A stretch of DNA of 64,000 nt from JACPVF01 sp964502095. GTDB lineage: Bacteria > Chloroflexota > Anaerolineae > Anaerolineales > Villigracilaceae. The stretch spans positions 1 through 64,000 of the forward strand of contig CAZCUF010000007.1 of assembly GCA_964502095.1 (NCBI GenBank). Direction: 5' to 3'. Below, one piece after another: positions 52,111 through 60,744 of the stretch (position 1 is the stretch's first letter; each line of letters starts with the position of its first letter). The position numbers and the translations under genes were made by a program. The notes under the pieces are model-generated. The model worked only from the letters and a program-made list of their open reading frames with translations. It searched no databases and was not told the origin of the DNA.

Positions 52111-53298
52111 ATGGATGTCGAAACGCTGGAAACCCTGCAAAAATTATTTCAGATCGTGGAACGGCAGACGGATTGGAAGTCCGCGCTGGATACTTTGCTG
52201 GCCGCACTGCGTCATCGCTTTGTGTACGACAATGTAGCGGTCTATGTGCTCGAGCCGCCGGCGCGCAACCCCGAGATCATTTACGCGCGCGCCGTGGGCC
52301 GCGGAAAAAATGCAGAGGCCGACGCGCCCTGGGGCGAGTCGATTGCGGCGCAAGTCCTTTCGCAGAAATCGATGGTGGTGAAGGAACCCGGCCAAATGCC
52401 GGAGGAGTCGGATCGCCTGGCGCAGGCCCATTTGCTGGGCATGCCGCTTTACATCGGCGCGCGTTTGGAGGGCGCGCTGATCTTCGTCCGTTTTGGCGGG
52501 CCGAGTTACAGCCGCGAGCATGTTTCGCTGGCGTCGTTGATCGCCTCCTGGACGGCTTCGCTGTTGGAACGCAAAGTATTGCAGGAGGCGCGTGCCGAGC
52601 TCGAATCGGTACAGCGGCAGATGCGTTTGCAGGATGATTTCGTCTCCACCATTTCCCACGAATTACGCACGCCCCTGGGGTTTATCAAGGGTTATAGCAC
52701 CAGCTTGCTGCGCGAGGATACCAACTGGGATGAAAATACCCAGAAGGAATTTCTGACCATCATTGACGAAGAAGCCGACCGATTGACGGGGCTGATCGAG
52801 AATATGCTGGAATCGGCGCGCCTGCAAAGCAAAACCTTGCAGTTCAAGTTCCAGCCTCTGCGGCTGGATGCCTTGATTCGTGACGTCACCCTGCGCGTCA
52901 CCACGCATCATGCCAATCTGAAAGTGGAGCTCGATTTCGAATCGGTGCCTCCTATTCAGGGCGACAGCGTACGGCTTTCGCAGGTGTTCGAGAACCTGTT
53001 CAGCAATGCGGTCAAGTATGCACCCGATTCCAAGCTCAAGATCACATTGAAAAAACACGGCAAAAACCTGAAAGTAGCCTTCCGGGATTACGGCTCGGGC
53101 GTTCCCGAGGATTTTTTGCCCTTCATCTTCGAACGCTTCTATCGGGTACCCGGCGAACGGACCGTGACCGGCACCGGCCTCGGCCTCTATATTTGCAAGC
53201 AGATTATTCTGGCACATCATGGTAAGATTTGGGCAGAATCCGTGTTGGACCAAGGTACGACTTTTTTCATTCAACTGCCCGCCGATCCTTTAAAATGA
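52111..53298 (+). CDS. GAF-domain histidine kinase
   Basis: This 395-residue soluble kinase has an N-terminal GAF-like domain (about 15-160), a coiled linker, HisKA (TISHELRTPLGFIKGY, His about 187) and HATPase (NLFSNAVKYAPDSK, GTGLGLYICKQIILAHHG). It lies 3 nt after the first kinase and 21 nt before the response regulator, so two kinases may feed one regulator. No membrane segments. Confidence 0.85.
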   Translation: MDVETLETLQKLFQIVERQTDWKSALDTLLAALRHRFVYDNVAVYVLEPPARNPEIIYARAVGRGKNAEADAPWGESIAAQVLSQKSMVVKEPGQMPEESDRLAQAHLLGMPLYIGARLEGALIFVRFGGPSYSREHVSLASLIASWTASLLERKVLQEARAELESVQRQMRLQDDFVSTISHELRTPLGFIKGYSTSLLREDTNWDENTQKEFLTIIDEEADRLTGLIENMLESARLQSKTLQFKFQPLRLDALIRDVTLRVTTHHANLKVELDFESVPPIQGDSVRLSQVFENLFSNAVKYAPDSKLKITLKKHGKNLKVAFRDYGSGVPEDFLPFIFERFYRVPGERTVTGTGLGLYICKQIILAHHGKIWAESVLDQGTTFFIQLPADPLK

Positions 53299-53319
53299 AA
53301 TCGTTGAAGGAGTAATCCA

Positions 53320-54015
53320 ATGTCCAAACGCATCCTGATCGTCGATGATGAACCCCGCTATCTGCGCCTGCTGGAGGCCAATTTGCGCACCGAAGGTTAC
53401 GAAGTGGTGACCGCCCAGGATGGCCTGCAAGCGCTGGATGTTTTTTCCGCCCAGCCCATCGACCTGGTCCTGTTGGATGTGATGATGCCGCGGCTCGATG
53501 GTTTTGCCACGTGCCAGCGCATCCGCGAGTTTTCGAACGTGCCGATCATCATCCTGACGGCCAAAGGCGAGGAACAGGATCGTGTGCGCGGTCTCGATCT
53601 CGGCGCGGACGATTACATGGTCAAACCCTTTTCTGCCACCGAATTGCTGGCGCGCGTACGCGCTGTCCTGCGCCGCATGCAGGTCCCGATGGAACCGGGA
53701 CAGGCCCGCTTTTTCACGCATGAAGACCTGAAGATCGATTTCGCCCGCGCGGAAGTTTGGGTGAATGAAAAACCGATTTCCCTCTCCGCCACAGAATATC
53801 GACTCCTGCTTCAATTTGCCCATAACATTGGCAAGATCATGACTTCCGAAGAATTGCTGACCAGTGTTTGGGGTCCCGAATATAAAACCGACAAGGAAAT
53901 TTTATGGGTCAGTATCGCCCGCTTGCGGCAGAAACTCGAAGAGGACGCGCACAACCCGAAGCATATCGTCACCCGTTCGGGGCTGGGTTACTTGATGCCC
54001 CCGAACGAAGCGTAA
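53320..54015 (+). CDS. OmpR/PhoB-family response regulator
   Basis: This 231-residue regulator has a receiver domain (RILIVDDEPRYL; acceptor in DLVLLDVMMPRLDG; lysine in YMVKPFSATELLARV). A C-terminal winged helix follows (about 135-228) with LSATEYRLLLQFAHN and ILWVSIARLRQKLEED. GAAGGAG precedes the ATG. It probably receives phosphate from one or both upstream kinases. The targets are not known. Confidence 0.9.
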   Translation: MSKRILIVDDEPRYLRLLEANLRTEGYEVVTAQDGLQALDVFSAQPIDLVLLDVMMPRLDGFATCQRIREFSNVPIIILTAKGEEQDRVRGLDLGADDYMVKPFSATELLARVRAVLRRMQVPMEPGQARFFTHEDLKIDFARAEVWVNEKPISLSATEYRLLLQFAHNIGKIMTSEELLTSVWGPEYKTDKEILWVSIARLRQKLEEDAHNPKHIVTRSGLGYLMPPNEA

Positions 54016-54029
54016 CCGGGAGACATTGA

Positions 54030-55181
54030 GTGAGCGGTAAGCGAATTCTGGTTGTGGATGCTGATGTTGCCAGCCGGAATTTTATTGCCCGCACTCTGGA
54101 ACAACAGCAATATGAAGTTGCACAGGCAAACTCGGGCAAAGAGGGTTTGATCTTCGCCTGGCGCGACCGTCCCGATTTGATCATTGCCGAACCGGCCCTG
54201 GCGGATTTAACAGGCGAGGAACTGGCCGCCAAATTGCGGCAGGATGCGCGCACCGAACGCGTCCCATTGATTGCCTTGAGCGCGGACCGCTCGGCTGGCC
54301 GCCACAAAACCTGTCTCGAAGCCGGTTTCAATGAATACATCGTCAAATCGGCGGAGGCCATCCCGGCCCTGATCGATTCAGTCAACCGTCTGTTAGGGTT
54401 TACTGTCACAACGGAGAAGCGCGGCGGGCTGTTAATGGTTTTTCTAAGCGCCAAAGGCGGAATTGGAACGTCGTCACTGTGCGCGAATATCGCCATGAAT
54501 ATTGCCCAGTCCCAGCCTGAGAGTTCTACCGCGGTGGTGGATATGGTTTTGCCCATCGGTTCGATCGCGCCGATCGTCGGTTACAGCGGAGAACAAAATC
54601 TGGTAACGGTGACAGATTTGAGCGAGGCAGAGACGCGGGGCGAATATTTCAAAGAACGACTGGCTTACATCGATCCGTGGTATTTTCATCTGCTGGCAGG
54701 TTCACCCGATCCGGAAAGCGCCAATCATTTGCAAGTGGGCCGGATTCACAGCGTGATCGCCAACATCCGCGCTGTGTACGATTATGTTCTGCTCGACCTG
54801 GGACGTTCGCTCTCCCGCTTCAGCCTGCCTCTGATTCAAGAGGCCGATTTGCAGGCTCTGATCGTCAGCCCGGACCTTAGCACGGTTTCACTGAATAAGA
54901 CTCTCATTGATTATCTGCGGTTGAAGGGCATTGCAGACTCCTCGATTTATGCAATCCTCAATCGCGCGGTTGGGTTGGAGGGTTTGACCAAGGCTGAGAT
55001 TGAAAAGAATTTGGAAGTGGAGATCAAAAATACCATTCCTTATTTGGGCGGCACATTGACTCTGGCTAATAACCAGCATCAACCTTTTTCCGCCAAATAT
55101 CCGCACGATACGACCGCCGGCATCTTAAAGGAAATGGCCGGCCATATTGTGGATATGGCGCGGCACTTGAAGACGTTATAG
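54030..55181 (+). CDS. Receiver-CpaE/TadZ-like ATPase
   Basis: This 383-residue protein combines an N-terminal receiver-like domain with a MinD/ParA-like ATPase domain, the layout of CpaE/TadZ pilus-localising proteins. In the receiver the expected Asp is Glu in LIIAEPALADL. The deviant P-loop reads SAKGGIGTSSLCANI, lacking the second lysine of KGGxGKT, as often in CpaE. YDYVLLDLGRSLSRF matches the family switch region. The start is GTG. It precedes a 95-residue protein and CpaF. The degenerate receiver suggests a non-phosphorylated localising role. Confidence 0.82.
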   Translation: MSGKRILVVDADVASRNFIARTLEQQQYEVAQANSGKEGLIFAWRDRPDLIIAEPALADLTGEELAAKLRQDARTERVPLIALSADRSAGRHKTCLEAGFNEYIVKSAEAIPALIDSVNRLLGFTVTTEKRGGLLMVFLSAKGGIGTSSLCANIAMNIAQSQPESSTAVVDMVLPIGSIAPIVGYSGEQNLVTVTDLSEAETRGEYFKERLAYIDPWYFHLLAGSPDPESANHLQVGRIHSVIANIRAVYDYVLLDLGRSLSRFSLPLIQEADLQALIVSPDLSTVSLNKTLIDYLRLKGIADSSIYAILNRAVGLEGLTKAEIEKNLEVEIKNTIPYLGGTLTLANNQHQPFSAKYPHDTTAGILKEMAGHIVDMARHLKTL

Positions 55182-55189
55182 GAGGCAAG

Positions 55190-55477
55190 ATGAGTTTTGA
55201 ATACGATGAGAAAGGCAAGCTCTATACTGATGTAGTAACCAAGGTCTCGGTAAATGCTTTACTGCAGACCACCACACACTTGATTCGCGGCAAGATTCAT
55301 ATTCGTCAGGGCGAACGGATCAAGGACGAACTGGACCGCGATGAATTATTCCTCGCGGTCACCGATGCAAGCATATTAGGTCCGGATGGACAGACACTGC
55401 ACAGCGCGCCATTTCTGGCCGTGCGGCGGGCGCAGATCGTCTGGCTTCTTCCGTCAATCGATGAGGCCTCCCAATGA
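55190..55477 (+). CDS. Conserved small hypothetical protein between cpaE and cpaF
   Basis: This 95-residue soluble protein is of unknown function (SFEYDEKGKLYTDVVTKVSV, HLIRGKIHIRQGERIKDELD). No membrane or signal segment. AGGAGG precedes the ATG and the stop overlaps cpaF as ATGA, so it is produced with the secretion-type ATPases. Its consistent charge pattern and beta-strand-like alternation suggest a compact domain. Confidence 0.65.
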   Translation: MSFEYDEKGKLYTDVVTKVSVNALLQTTTHLIRGKIHIRQGERIKDELDRDELFLAVTDASILGPDGQTLHSAPFLAVRRAQIVWLLPSIDEASQ

Positions 55478-56802
55478 GCATGCTTTCTTCATCCTCTGCG
55501 GGACGGTTGACTGCCGAGGACCTGTTCAAGCTCAAACATTATTTGATCGATACGATCTCACGCGCGTTGGAAGGCGAGGAATTACCTGTCGCTTCGCGCC
55601 GGGACTTTGTGCTTGAGCGCCTTAAAGGGATTTACGAACAAACCAAATTGCAATTGCCCGATGATATTCGCAATCAGCTTTATAAAGATGTGCTGGACGA
55701 ACTGCTCGGTTATGGGCCGATCCAGCCTTTACTGGAAGACGAAAGCATCAGCGAGGTGATGGTCAATGGGCCTAAGAAAGTGTATATCGAAAAAGCTGGC
55801 CGCCTCACAAAGACCCCAATTGTCTTCGAGGATGACGCGCATGTGATGCGCATCATCGAGCGGATCGTCCTGCCGCTGGGCCGCCGCATCGACGCGGATA
55901 ATGCCACTGTGGACGCGCGCCTGCCCGACGGTTCACGCGTGAACGCCGTGGTGCCGCCGGTTGCCATTGACGGGCCATCCATCACCATTCGCAAATTTCG
56001 GCGCGATAAGCTTACGATCGATCAACTGATCCAATATCAATCGCTCACGCAAGGCATGGCGGAATTCTTGAAGATCTGTGTGTTGGCGCGCTTGAACATT
56101 GTGATCTCCGGCGGGACCGGCTCGGGAAAAACGACTTTGCTCAACGTGCTTTCAACGTGTATTCCCGAAGATGAACGCATCGTTACCATCGAGGACGCGG
56201 CCGAACTGCAATTACAACAGGATCATATTGTGCGGCTCGAAACCAAATCGCCCAATGCCGACGGCCGCGGTGAACGCACAGTCCGCGATCTGGTGCGGAA
56301 TGCCCTGCGTATGCGCCCCGACCGGATTGTAGTGGGCGAGGTGCGCGGCGGAGAAGCCCTGGATATGTTGCAGGCCATGAATACCGGTCACGATGGCTCA
56401 TTGACCACCCTGCATGCCAACTCTCCGCGCGACGCGATCTCGCGTTTAGAGACGATGGTCATGATGGCCGGTATGGATTTGCCGTTGAAGGTGGTGCGCC
56501 AGCAAATTTCCGCCGCTGTGGATTTGATCGTGCAACAATCGCGTCTCAAAGACGGCTCGCGTAAAGTTACGGCCATTACTGAAGTAGCTGGTATGGAAGG
56601 CGAGATGATTGTGCTGACGGATGTCTTCAAGTTCGAGCAGACCAGCATTACCACAGATGGCGCTGTGATCGGTGAACTCAAGCCAACCGGCATTCGGCCG
56701 CTTTTCTACAGCCGTATTCAAGCCGCCGGGTTGAAGCTTGGCCCGGAAATTTTCGGCGCGGGCATGGCCGATGTGCTGGCCTCCCCACACCGGCGTCGTT
56801 AG
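55474..56802 (+). CDS. CpaF/TadA-type secretion ATPase
   Basis: This 442-residue type II/IV secretion or pilus ATPase has Walker A VISGGTGSGKTTLLNVL (about residue 215), the Asp box IVTIEDAAELQ, Walker B RIVVGEVRGGEALDML and the His box GSLTTLHANSPRDAISRLE. The N-terminal domain (about 1-150) resembles CpaF. It powers assembly of Tad/Flp pili in relatives, but no tadB, tadC, rcpA or pilin gene follows here; the next gene is an XRE regulator. The pilus may be encoded elsewhere or this ATPase may have another use. Confidence 0.88.
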   Translation: MSMLSSSSAGRLTAEDLFKLKHYLIDTISRALEGEELPVASRRDFVLERLKGIYEQTKLQLPDDIRNQLYKDVLDELLGYGPIQPLLEDESISEVMVNGPKKVYIEKAGRLTKTPIVFEDDAHVMRIIERIVLPLGRRIDADNATVDARLPDGSRVNAVVPPVAIDGPSITIRKFRRDKLTIDQLIQYQSLTQGMAEFLKICVLARLNIVISGGTGSGKTTLLNVLSTCIPEDERIVTIEDAAELQLQQDHIVRLETKSPNADGRGERTVRDLVRNALRMRPDRIVVGEVRGGEALDMLQAMNTGHDGSLTTLHANSPRDAISRLETMVMMAGMDLPLKVVRQQISAAVDLIVQQSRLKDGSRKVTAITEVAGMEGEMIVLTDVFKFEQTSITTDGAVIGELKPTGIRPLFYSRIQAAGLKLGPEIFGAGMADVLASPHRRR

Positions 56803-56825
56803 TAAAACCGCCTGTTTTTCTCTGC

Positions 56826-56831
56826 TATAAT
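56826..56831 (+). promoter_or_regulatory. -10 box of XRE gene
   Basis: TATAAT, in GCTATAAT, lies 31 nt upstream of the ATG at 56863. A -35 is not evident. Confidence 0.5.
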
Positions 56832-56862
56832 TCGCCCAACTCAGCCTGAGGCGCGAGGCTTC

Positions 56863-57540
56863 ATGGATACTCGTACACAAATCACCCTCCGTATGAAAAA
56901 GCTCGGCGTTCTAATTCGCGACGCACGCCTGGCGGCGCGGCGTTCTCCCAGGGAATGTGCCGAAGCCGTTGGCATCAAAAGCGGCATATTGAAAGCCTAT
57001 GAGGAAGGCCGCCGCGCGCCTTCTCTGCCGGAATTGGAAGTGCTGGTTTATTATCTGAAACTGCCCATCGCTCATTTTTGGGGACGCGAGGCGATCTCGG
57101 ACGATACGATTCCCGTCGAGCCGCTGGACCTGCCCAAGTTAATGTCGGTGCGTCAGCGGTTGATCGGCGCACTGCTTCGTCAGGAACGAACCCATGCCAA
57201 TCTCTCCCTCAAGAATCTTTCCGAAGCGGTCGGCATTTCGAGTTCGCGCTTGAAGAGCTATGAATTGGGCGAACGTCCCATCCCGCTCCCGGAACTGGAA
57301 AGCATGCTCGAAGTGTTTGGCACGCGCATCGAAGAATTCTTCGATAAAAACGGACCGGTGGGTAAGTGGATGACCGACCAGAAAAGCATGGAAAAATTCC
57401 TCGACCTGCCCGAAGAAATTCGCACTTTCATTTGCCAGCCCGTGAATCGGCCGTATCTCGAACTGGCGATGAAGATGAGCGAAATGTCCAAAGACCGATT
57501 ACGGTCGGTGGCTGAAGGCTTGCTCGATATCACTCTTTGA
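56863..57540 (+). CDS. XRE-family regulator with two HTH domains
   Basis: This 225-residue DNA-binding protein has two Cro/C1-type helix-turn-helix domains: about residues 14-66 (SPRECAEAVGIKSGILKAYE) and about 96-150 (SLKNLSEAVGISSSRLKSYE). They are clearly related and may be an internal duplication. The C-terminal 75 residues are helical. It may bind paired half-sites. It begins the operon with the TPR and GNAT genes. Confidence 0.82.
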   Translation: MDTRTQITLRMKKLGVLIRDARLAARRSPRECAEAVGIKSGILKAYEEGRRAPSLPELEVLVYYLKLPIAHFWGREAISDDTIPVEPLDLPKLMSVRQRLIGALLRQERTHANLSLKNLSEAVGISSSRLKSYELGERPIPLPELESMLEVFGTRIEEFFDKNGPVGKWMTDQKSMEKFLDLPEEIRTFICQPVNRPYLELAMKMSEMSKDRLRSVAEGLLDITL

Positions 57541-57549
57541 TTCTTTTAC

Positions 57550-58083
57550 ATGACAACCGCAAACGACGATCCCGCCCGGCTTGCTGAAGAAGGCAAGCGC
57601 GCATTCCAGAACGACCAATTCGAATCGGCCGCGGAACTATTCCGCCGCGCGGCCGAAGGTTATACACTCAGCCGCGCCGGTTTGCTTGCGGCCGAGATGA
57701 AAAACAATCTCAGCGTCGCGTTATTACAGGCGGGTAAAGCGCAGGAAGCTCTCGATGCCGCTCTCGATACCGACCGCATATTCGCCGAAGCCGGCGATCT
57801 GAAACGCCAGGGCATGTCATTGGGCAATCAGGCCGCGGCTCTCGAAGCTCTTAAGCGTACAGAGGAAGCCCTCGCCGCGTACGAACGCTCTGCCGAGATC
57901 TTCGACCGGGCCGGGGAAGGCGATCTGCGCTCCATGGTCAAGAAATCGGCGGCGGCCATCCGTCTCAAACGCGGCCAGGTAGTCGAGTCGGCGCTCAACA
58001 TGGTTGGCTCGATTGAATCCAAGCAACACCCATCCATCTTCGACCGCATCATGAAATTCATCGTTCGCATCAAACCATGGTAG
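57550..58083 (+). CDS. Tetratricopeptide-repeat protein
   Basis: This 177-residue soluble protein has about three TPR-like repeats (residues 12-46, 47-86 and 87-125; for example QFESAAELFRRAAEGY and RTEEALAAYERSAEIFDRAG). It is probably a scaffold for protein binding. It follows the XRE gene by 9 nt and overlaps the GNAT gene. Confidence 0.78.
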   Translation: MTTANDDPARLAEEGKRAFQNDQFESAAELFRRAAEGYTLSRAGLLAAEMKNNLSVALLQAGKAQEALDAALDTDRIFAEAGDLKRQGMSLGNQAAALEALKRTEEALAAYERSAEIFDRAGEGDLRSMVKKSAAAIRLKRGQVVESALNMVGSIESKQHPSIFDRIMKFIVRIKPW

Positions 58084-58928
58084 CTGTCAGCCTGCAGGTC
58101 CGTCCGGCGGTCTTTGCGGATCAGCGGCAGATCGCCAATCTCATGTATTTCGAGTCGCGTGTGCATCGCCACCTCGATTGGCGCGCCCCGCTCGATTGGT
58201 TGGGTTTCCCGTATTATTGGGTTTTGGAATCGGATGATAGGATTCAGGCCGCGCTGGCCTGCCCGCAGGACCCGCCCGGAATCGGCTGGGTCCGTTTGTT
58301 TGCCTGTGCCGCTTCTCTTTCCGGACTGGACGCCTGGTCGCCGTTATGGGAAACGGCCCGCGCCGAGATTCGTTCTTCGGGTGGCGCGCAGGTGGCAGTG
58401 ATTGCCCAGCATCATTGGTTTCAGGATATCCTCATCGCCAGTCATTTCGAATTGCATCAAAACATTGTCCTGCTCGAATGGAATCAGCCAACCTTTACTC
58501 CGCGCCCCATTCTGCCCGGAGTTCACATTCGCTCCCTTTTGAAGGAGGATCTGCCCTCCGTTACGGAAGTGGATAATGCCGCGTTTGCTCCGTTATGGTG
58601 CAACTCGTTCGATTCGCTGGAAAAAGCTTTATCGCAAGCCATTCATGCAACGGTCGCGGAAACGGACGAGGGCATTGTGGGGTATCAGATCAGCACGGCG
58701 AATCCGCTTGGGGCTCACCTCGCCAGGCTTGCGGTCCGGCCGGAGGCGCAGGAGCGAGGTATCGGCGCGGCGCTGGTCAGTGACCTGATCGTGCAAATGG
58801 AGGCGCGGCGTAAGCCTCATCTTACTGTCAATACGCAGAGCGATAATTCCGCTTCACTGTCATTGTACAAAAATTTGGGATTCGCGTTGACGGGGGAACA
58901 ATATCCGGTCTTTCTTTATCCGGCGTAA
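58077..58928 (+). CDS. GNAT acetyltransferase with two GNAT-like halves
   Basis: This 283-residue protein has a C-terminal GNAT domain with LAVRPEAQERGIGAALV (acetyl-CoA loop) and SASLSLYKNLGFALTG. The N-terminal half (about 1-140) has the size and strand pattern of a second GNAT domain but lacks a recognisable acetyl-CoA loop, so it may be degenerate. The start overlaps the TPR gene stop. Substrate is unknown. Confidence 0.8.
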   Translation: MVAVSLQVRPAVFADQRQIANLMYFESRVHRHLDWRAPLDWLGFPYYWVLESDDRIQAALACPQDPPGIGWVRLFACAASLSGLDAWSPLWETARAEIRSSGGAQVAVIAQHHWFQDILIASHFELHQNIVLLEWNQPTFTPRPILPGVHIRSLLKEDLPSVTEVDNAAFAPLWCNSFDSLEKALSQAIHATVAETDEGIVGYQISTANPLGAHLARLAVRPEAQERGIGAALVSDLIVQMEARRKPHLTVNTQSDNSASLSLYKNLGFALTGEQYPVFLYPA

Positions 58929-58963
58929 GAGGCAAGATGTGAAATGGGCGGCAGGGAAAGCCC

Positions 58964-59833
58964 ATGAAATTAAAGAAACACAGTTGGAGGTTGACCTTGA
59001 AATCATTTGAATTAAGCTGGAAGTCAAAAGACGGCCTCGAGATGTGGGGAAAGGGCTGGGAGCCGGAACTGGCCCCCAGGGCAGTCGTTTGTTTGGTGCA
59101 TGGCTACGGTGAACATATCGGCCGCTATGAACATGTGGCGCGTGCCTTCAGTGAGGCAGGCTATGCATTGTTTGGCTTCGATCAGCGCGGGCATGGAAGA
59201 TCGGGCGGGCGGCGCGGGCATACGCCCTCCTACGAAGCGCTAATGGACGATGTGGCCCTGTTGATCGAGCAGGCAGGCCAGCGTTATCCGAACTTGCCGC
59301 GCTTTCTATACGGTCACAGCATGGGCGGGAATGAAGTGATCAATTTTGCACTGCGCCGAAAGCCAAATCTGGCGGGCGTGATCGCGACCGGGCCCTGGCT
59401 GAAGTTGGCTTTTGAACCTCCAGCCTGGAAAATCCAGTTGGCGCGCATGATGGATCGCATTCTGCCGGGCTTTACCCAATCTGCGGGATTGGAACTTACG
59501 GCGCTTTCTCATGACCCCAAAGTGGTGGAGGCATATAAAAACGACCCGCTGGTGCACGAACAGATTTCCGCGCGGTTATTTATCGAGTTGCTGAATTCGG
59601 GCGAATGGGCGCTGGCTCATGCCGAGGAATTTCCTCTGCCGTTATTGTTGATGCACGGCGGCGGGGACCGTCTCACCTCCGCCGACGCCAGCCGCGAATT
59701 TGCCCGCCGCGGAGGACGAAACATCACCCTGCATATTTGGGACGATTGGTATCATGAGATTCACAACGAGCCGGATCAGGAGGAAGTCTTCAAGGTGACT
59801 GTGATCTGGATGGATGCGCGGCTGGAAAAATGA
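58964..59833 (+). CDS. Alpha/beta-hydrolase, monoacylglycerol-lipase-like
   Basis: This 289-residue hydrolase has the nucleophile elbow YGHSMGGNEVI (Ser about 119), the N-terminal VCLVHGYGEHIGRY, FDQRGHGRSGGRRGH and the catalytic Asp/His in HGGGDRLT and DDWYHEIHN. These fit the Hydrolase_4 (lysophospholipase/monoacylglycerol lipase) family. The start is uncertain; a TTG several codons further on is possible. It is probably cytoplasmic, acting on lipid esters. Confidence 0.87.
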   Translation: MKLKKHSWRLTLKSFELSWKSKDGLEMWGKGWEPELAPRAVVCLVHGYGEHIGRYEHVARAFSEAGYALFGFDQRGHGRSGGRRGHTPSYEALMDDVALLIEQAGQRYPNLPRFLYGHSMGGNEVINFALRRKPNLAGVIATGPWLKLAFEPPAWKIQLARMMDRILPGFTQSAGLELTALSHDPKVVEAYKNDPLVHEQISARLFIELLNSGEWALAHAEEFPLPLLLMHGGGDRLTSADASREFARRGGRNITLHIWDDWYHEIHNEPDQEEVFKVTVIWMDARLEK

Positions 59834-59865
59834 GAAAGCCTTTAACCATTGCTAGACAAATCCAT

Positions 59866-59894
59866 TTGACCGTGAGAAAATCCTCACCCTACTT
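59866..59894 (+). promoter_or_regulatory. Candidate promoter with spacer palindrome
   Basis: TTGACC is followed 17 nt later by the weak -10 CTACTT. Between them lies GTGAG-AAAATC-CTCAC, a 5-bp inverted repeat that could bind a repressor. It precedes the tandem DsbA-like genes. Confidence 0.3.
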
Positions 59895-59923
59895 CCAAAA
59901 GTTTTGGCGAGAGGAGATCTGAT

Positions 59924-60667
59924 ATGGGCAAGGAAGGGATGAGTAAACGTCAAATGCGCCGCGAACAACGCCGACGATCCGAACAGCGTTCGCGGTTTAT
60001 TACCATTGGGCTGGTGGCGGCGGGCGCGTTGCTGGTTGCGTTTTTCCTGATCTATCCAAGTTTAAAACCGGTAGGCGCAATCGCCACTGCGGATGCTCGC
60101 ACGCGGCCCCAGGCCAACGCCAATATGGCCGGGGATCCCAACGCGCCGATCCGCATGGATGAGTTTGCGGATTTCCAGTGTCCTTTTTGCAAGCGTTTCT
60201 ATGAGCAGACCGAATCGCAGATTATGGATGCCTATGTAGCCACAGGCAAGGTTTACTTTGTGTTCCATTCGTACGGAGATTTCATCGGGGCTGAATCCAA
60301 GGCGGCGGCAGAGGCCGCGTATTGTGCGGGCGATCAGGGCAAATTCTGGCAGATGCACGATATATTGTTCACCAATCAGAAGGCGGAAAACTCGGGCGAT
60401 TTTTCCAACAACCGGCTAACCGCCTTCGCGGAGAAGATTGGCCTGGATATGAACCAGTTCCGCACCTGTTTCAACGGCGGCAAATACGATCAACAGACCG
60501 ATCAGGATGCGGCCGATGGGCGTGCAAACAACGTCACTGCCACGCCGTCCTTTGTGCTGACCTACACCGTCAACGGCCAGACCAAGACCGAGTTGATCGA
60601 AGGCGCGGTGCCGTTTAGCGATTTCCAAACCAAGATCGACGCCGCGCTGGCCGAGATCGGGAAGTAA
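59924..60667 (+). CDS. DsbA-like exported thiol oxidoreductase
   Basis: This 247-residue protein has a basic N-terminus, one membrane helix (about 24-46) and an exported thioredoxin-fold domain. The active site is FQCPFCKRFYE (CPFC), as in DsbA/BdbD or DsbG-like proteins, with the cis-proline region VTATPSFVLTY. GAGAGGAG precedes the start. It likely oxidises or isomerises disulfides outside the membrane. A close paralogue follows. Confidence 0.86.
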   Translation: MGKEGMSKRQMRREQRRRSEQRSRFITIGLVAAGALLVAFFLIYPSLKPVGAIATADARTRPQANANMAGDPNAPIRMDEFADFQCPFCKRFYEQTESQIMDAYVATGKVYFVFHSYGDFIGAESKAAAEAAYCAGDQGKFWQMHDILFTNQKAENSGDFSNNRLTAFAEKIGLDMNQFRTCFNGGKYDQQTDQDAADGRANNVTATPSFVLTYTVNGQTKTELIEGAVPFSDFQTKIDAALAEIGK

Positions 60668-60690
60668 AAACATAGTTCGGCGAATCACAC

Positions 60691-60719
60691 AAAAGGATGC
60701 AGATAAATCGCATCCTTTT
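60691..60719 (+). terminator. Terminator between the two dsbA-like genes
   Basis: AAAAGGATGC / GCATCCTTTT is a perfect 10-bp stem with a 9-nt loop and a T tail. It probably allows unequal expression of the two genes. Confidence 0.75.
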
Positions 60720-60744
60720 TGTTTCATCCTGAAGGAGGTATTTC

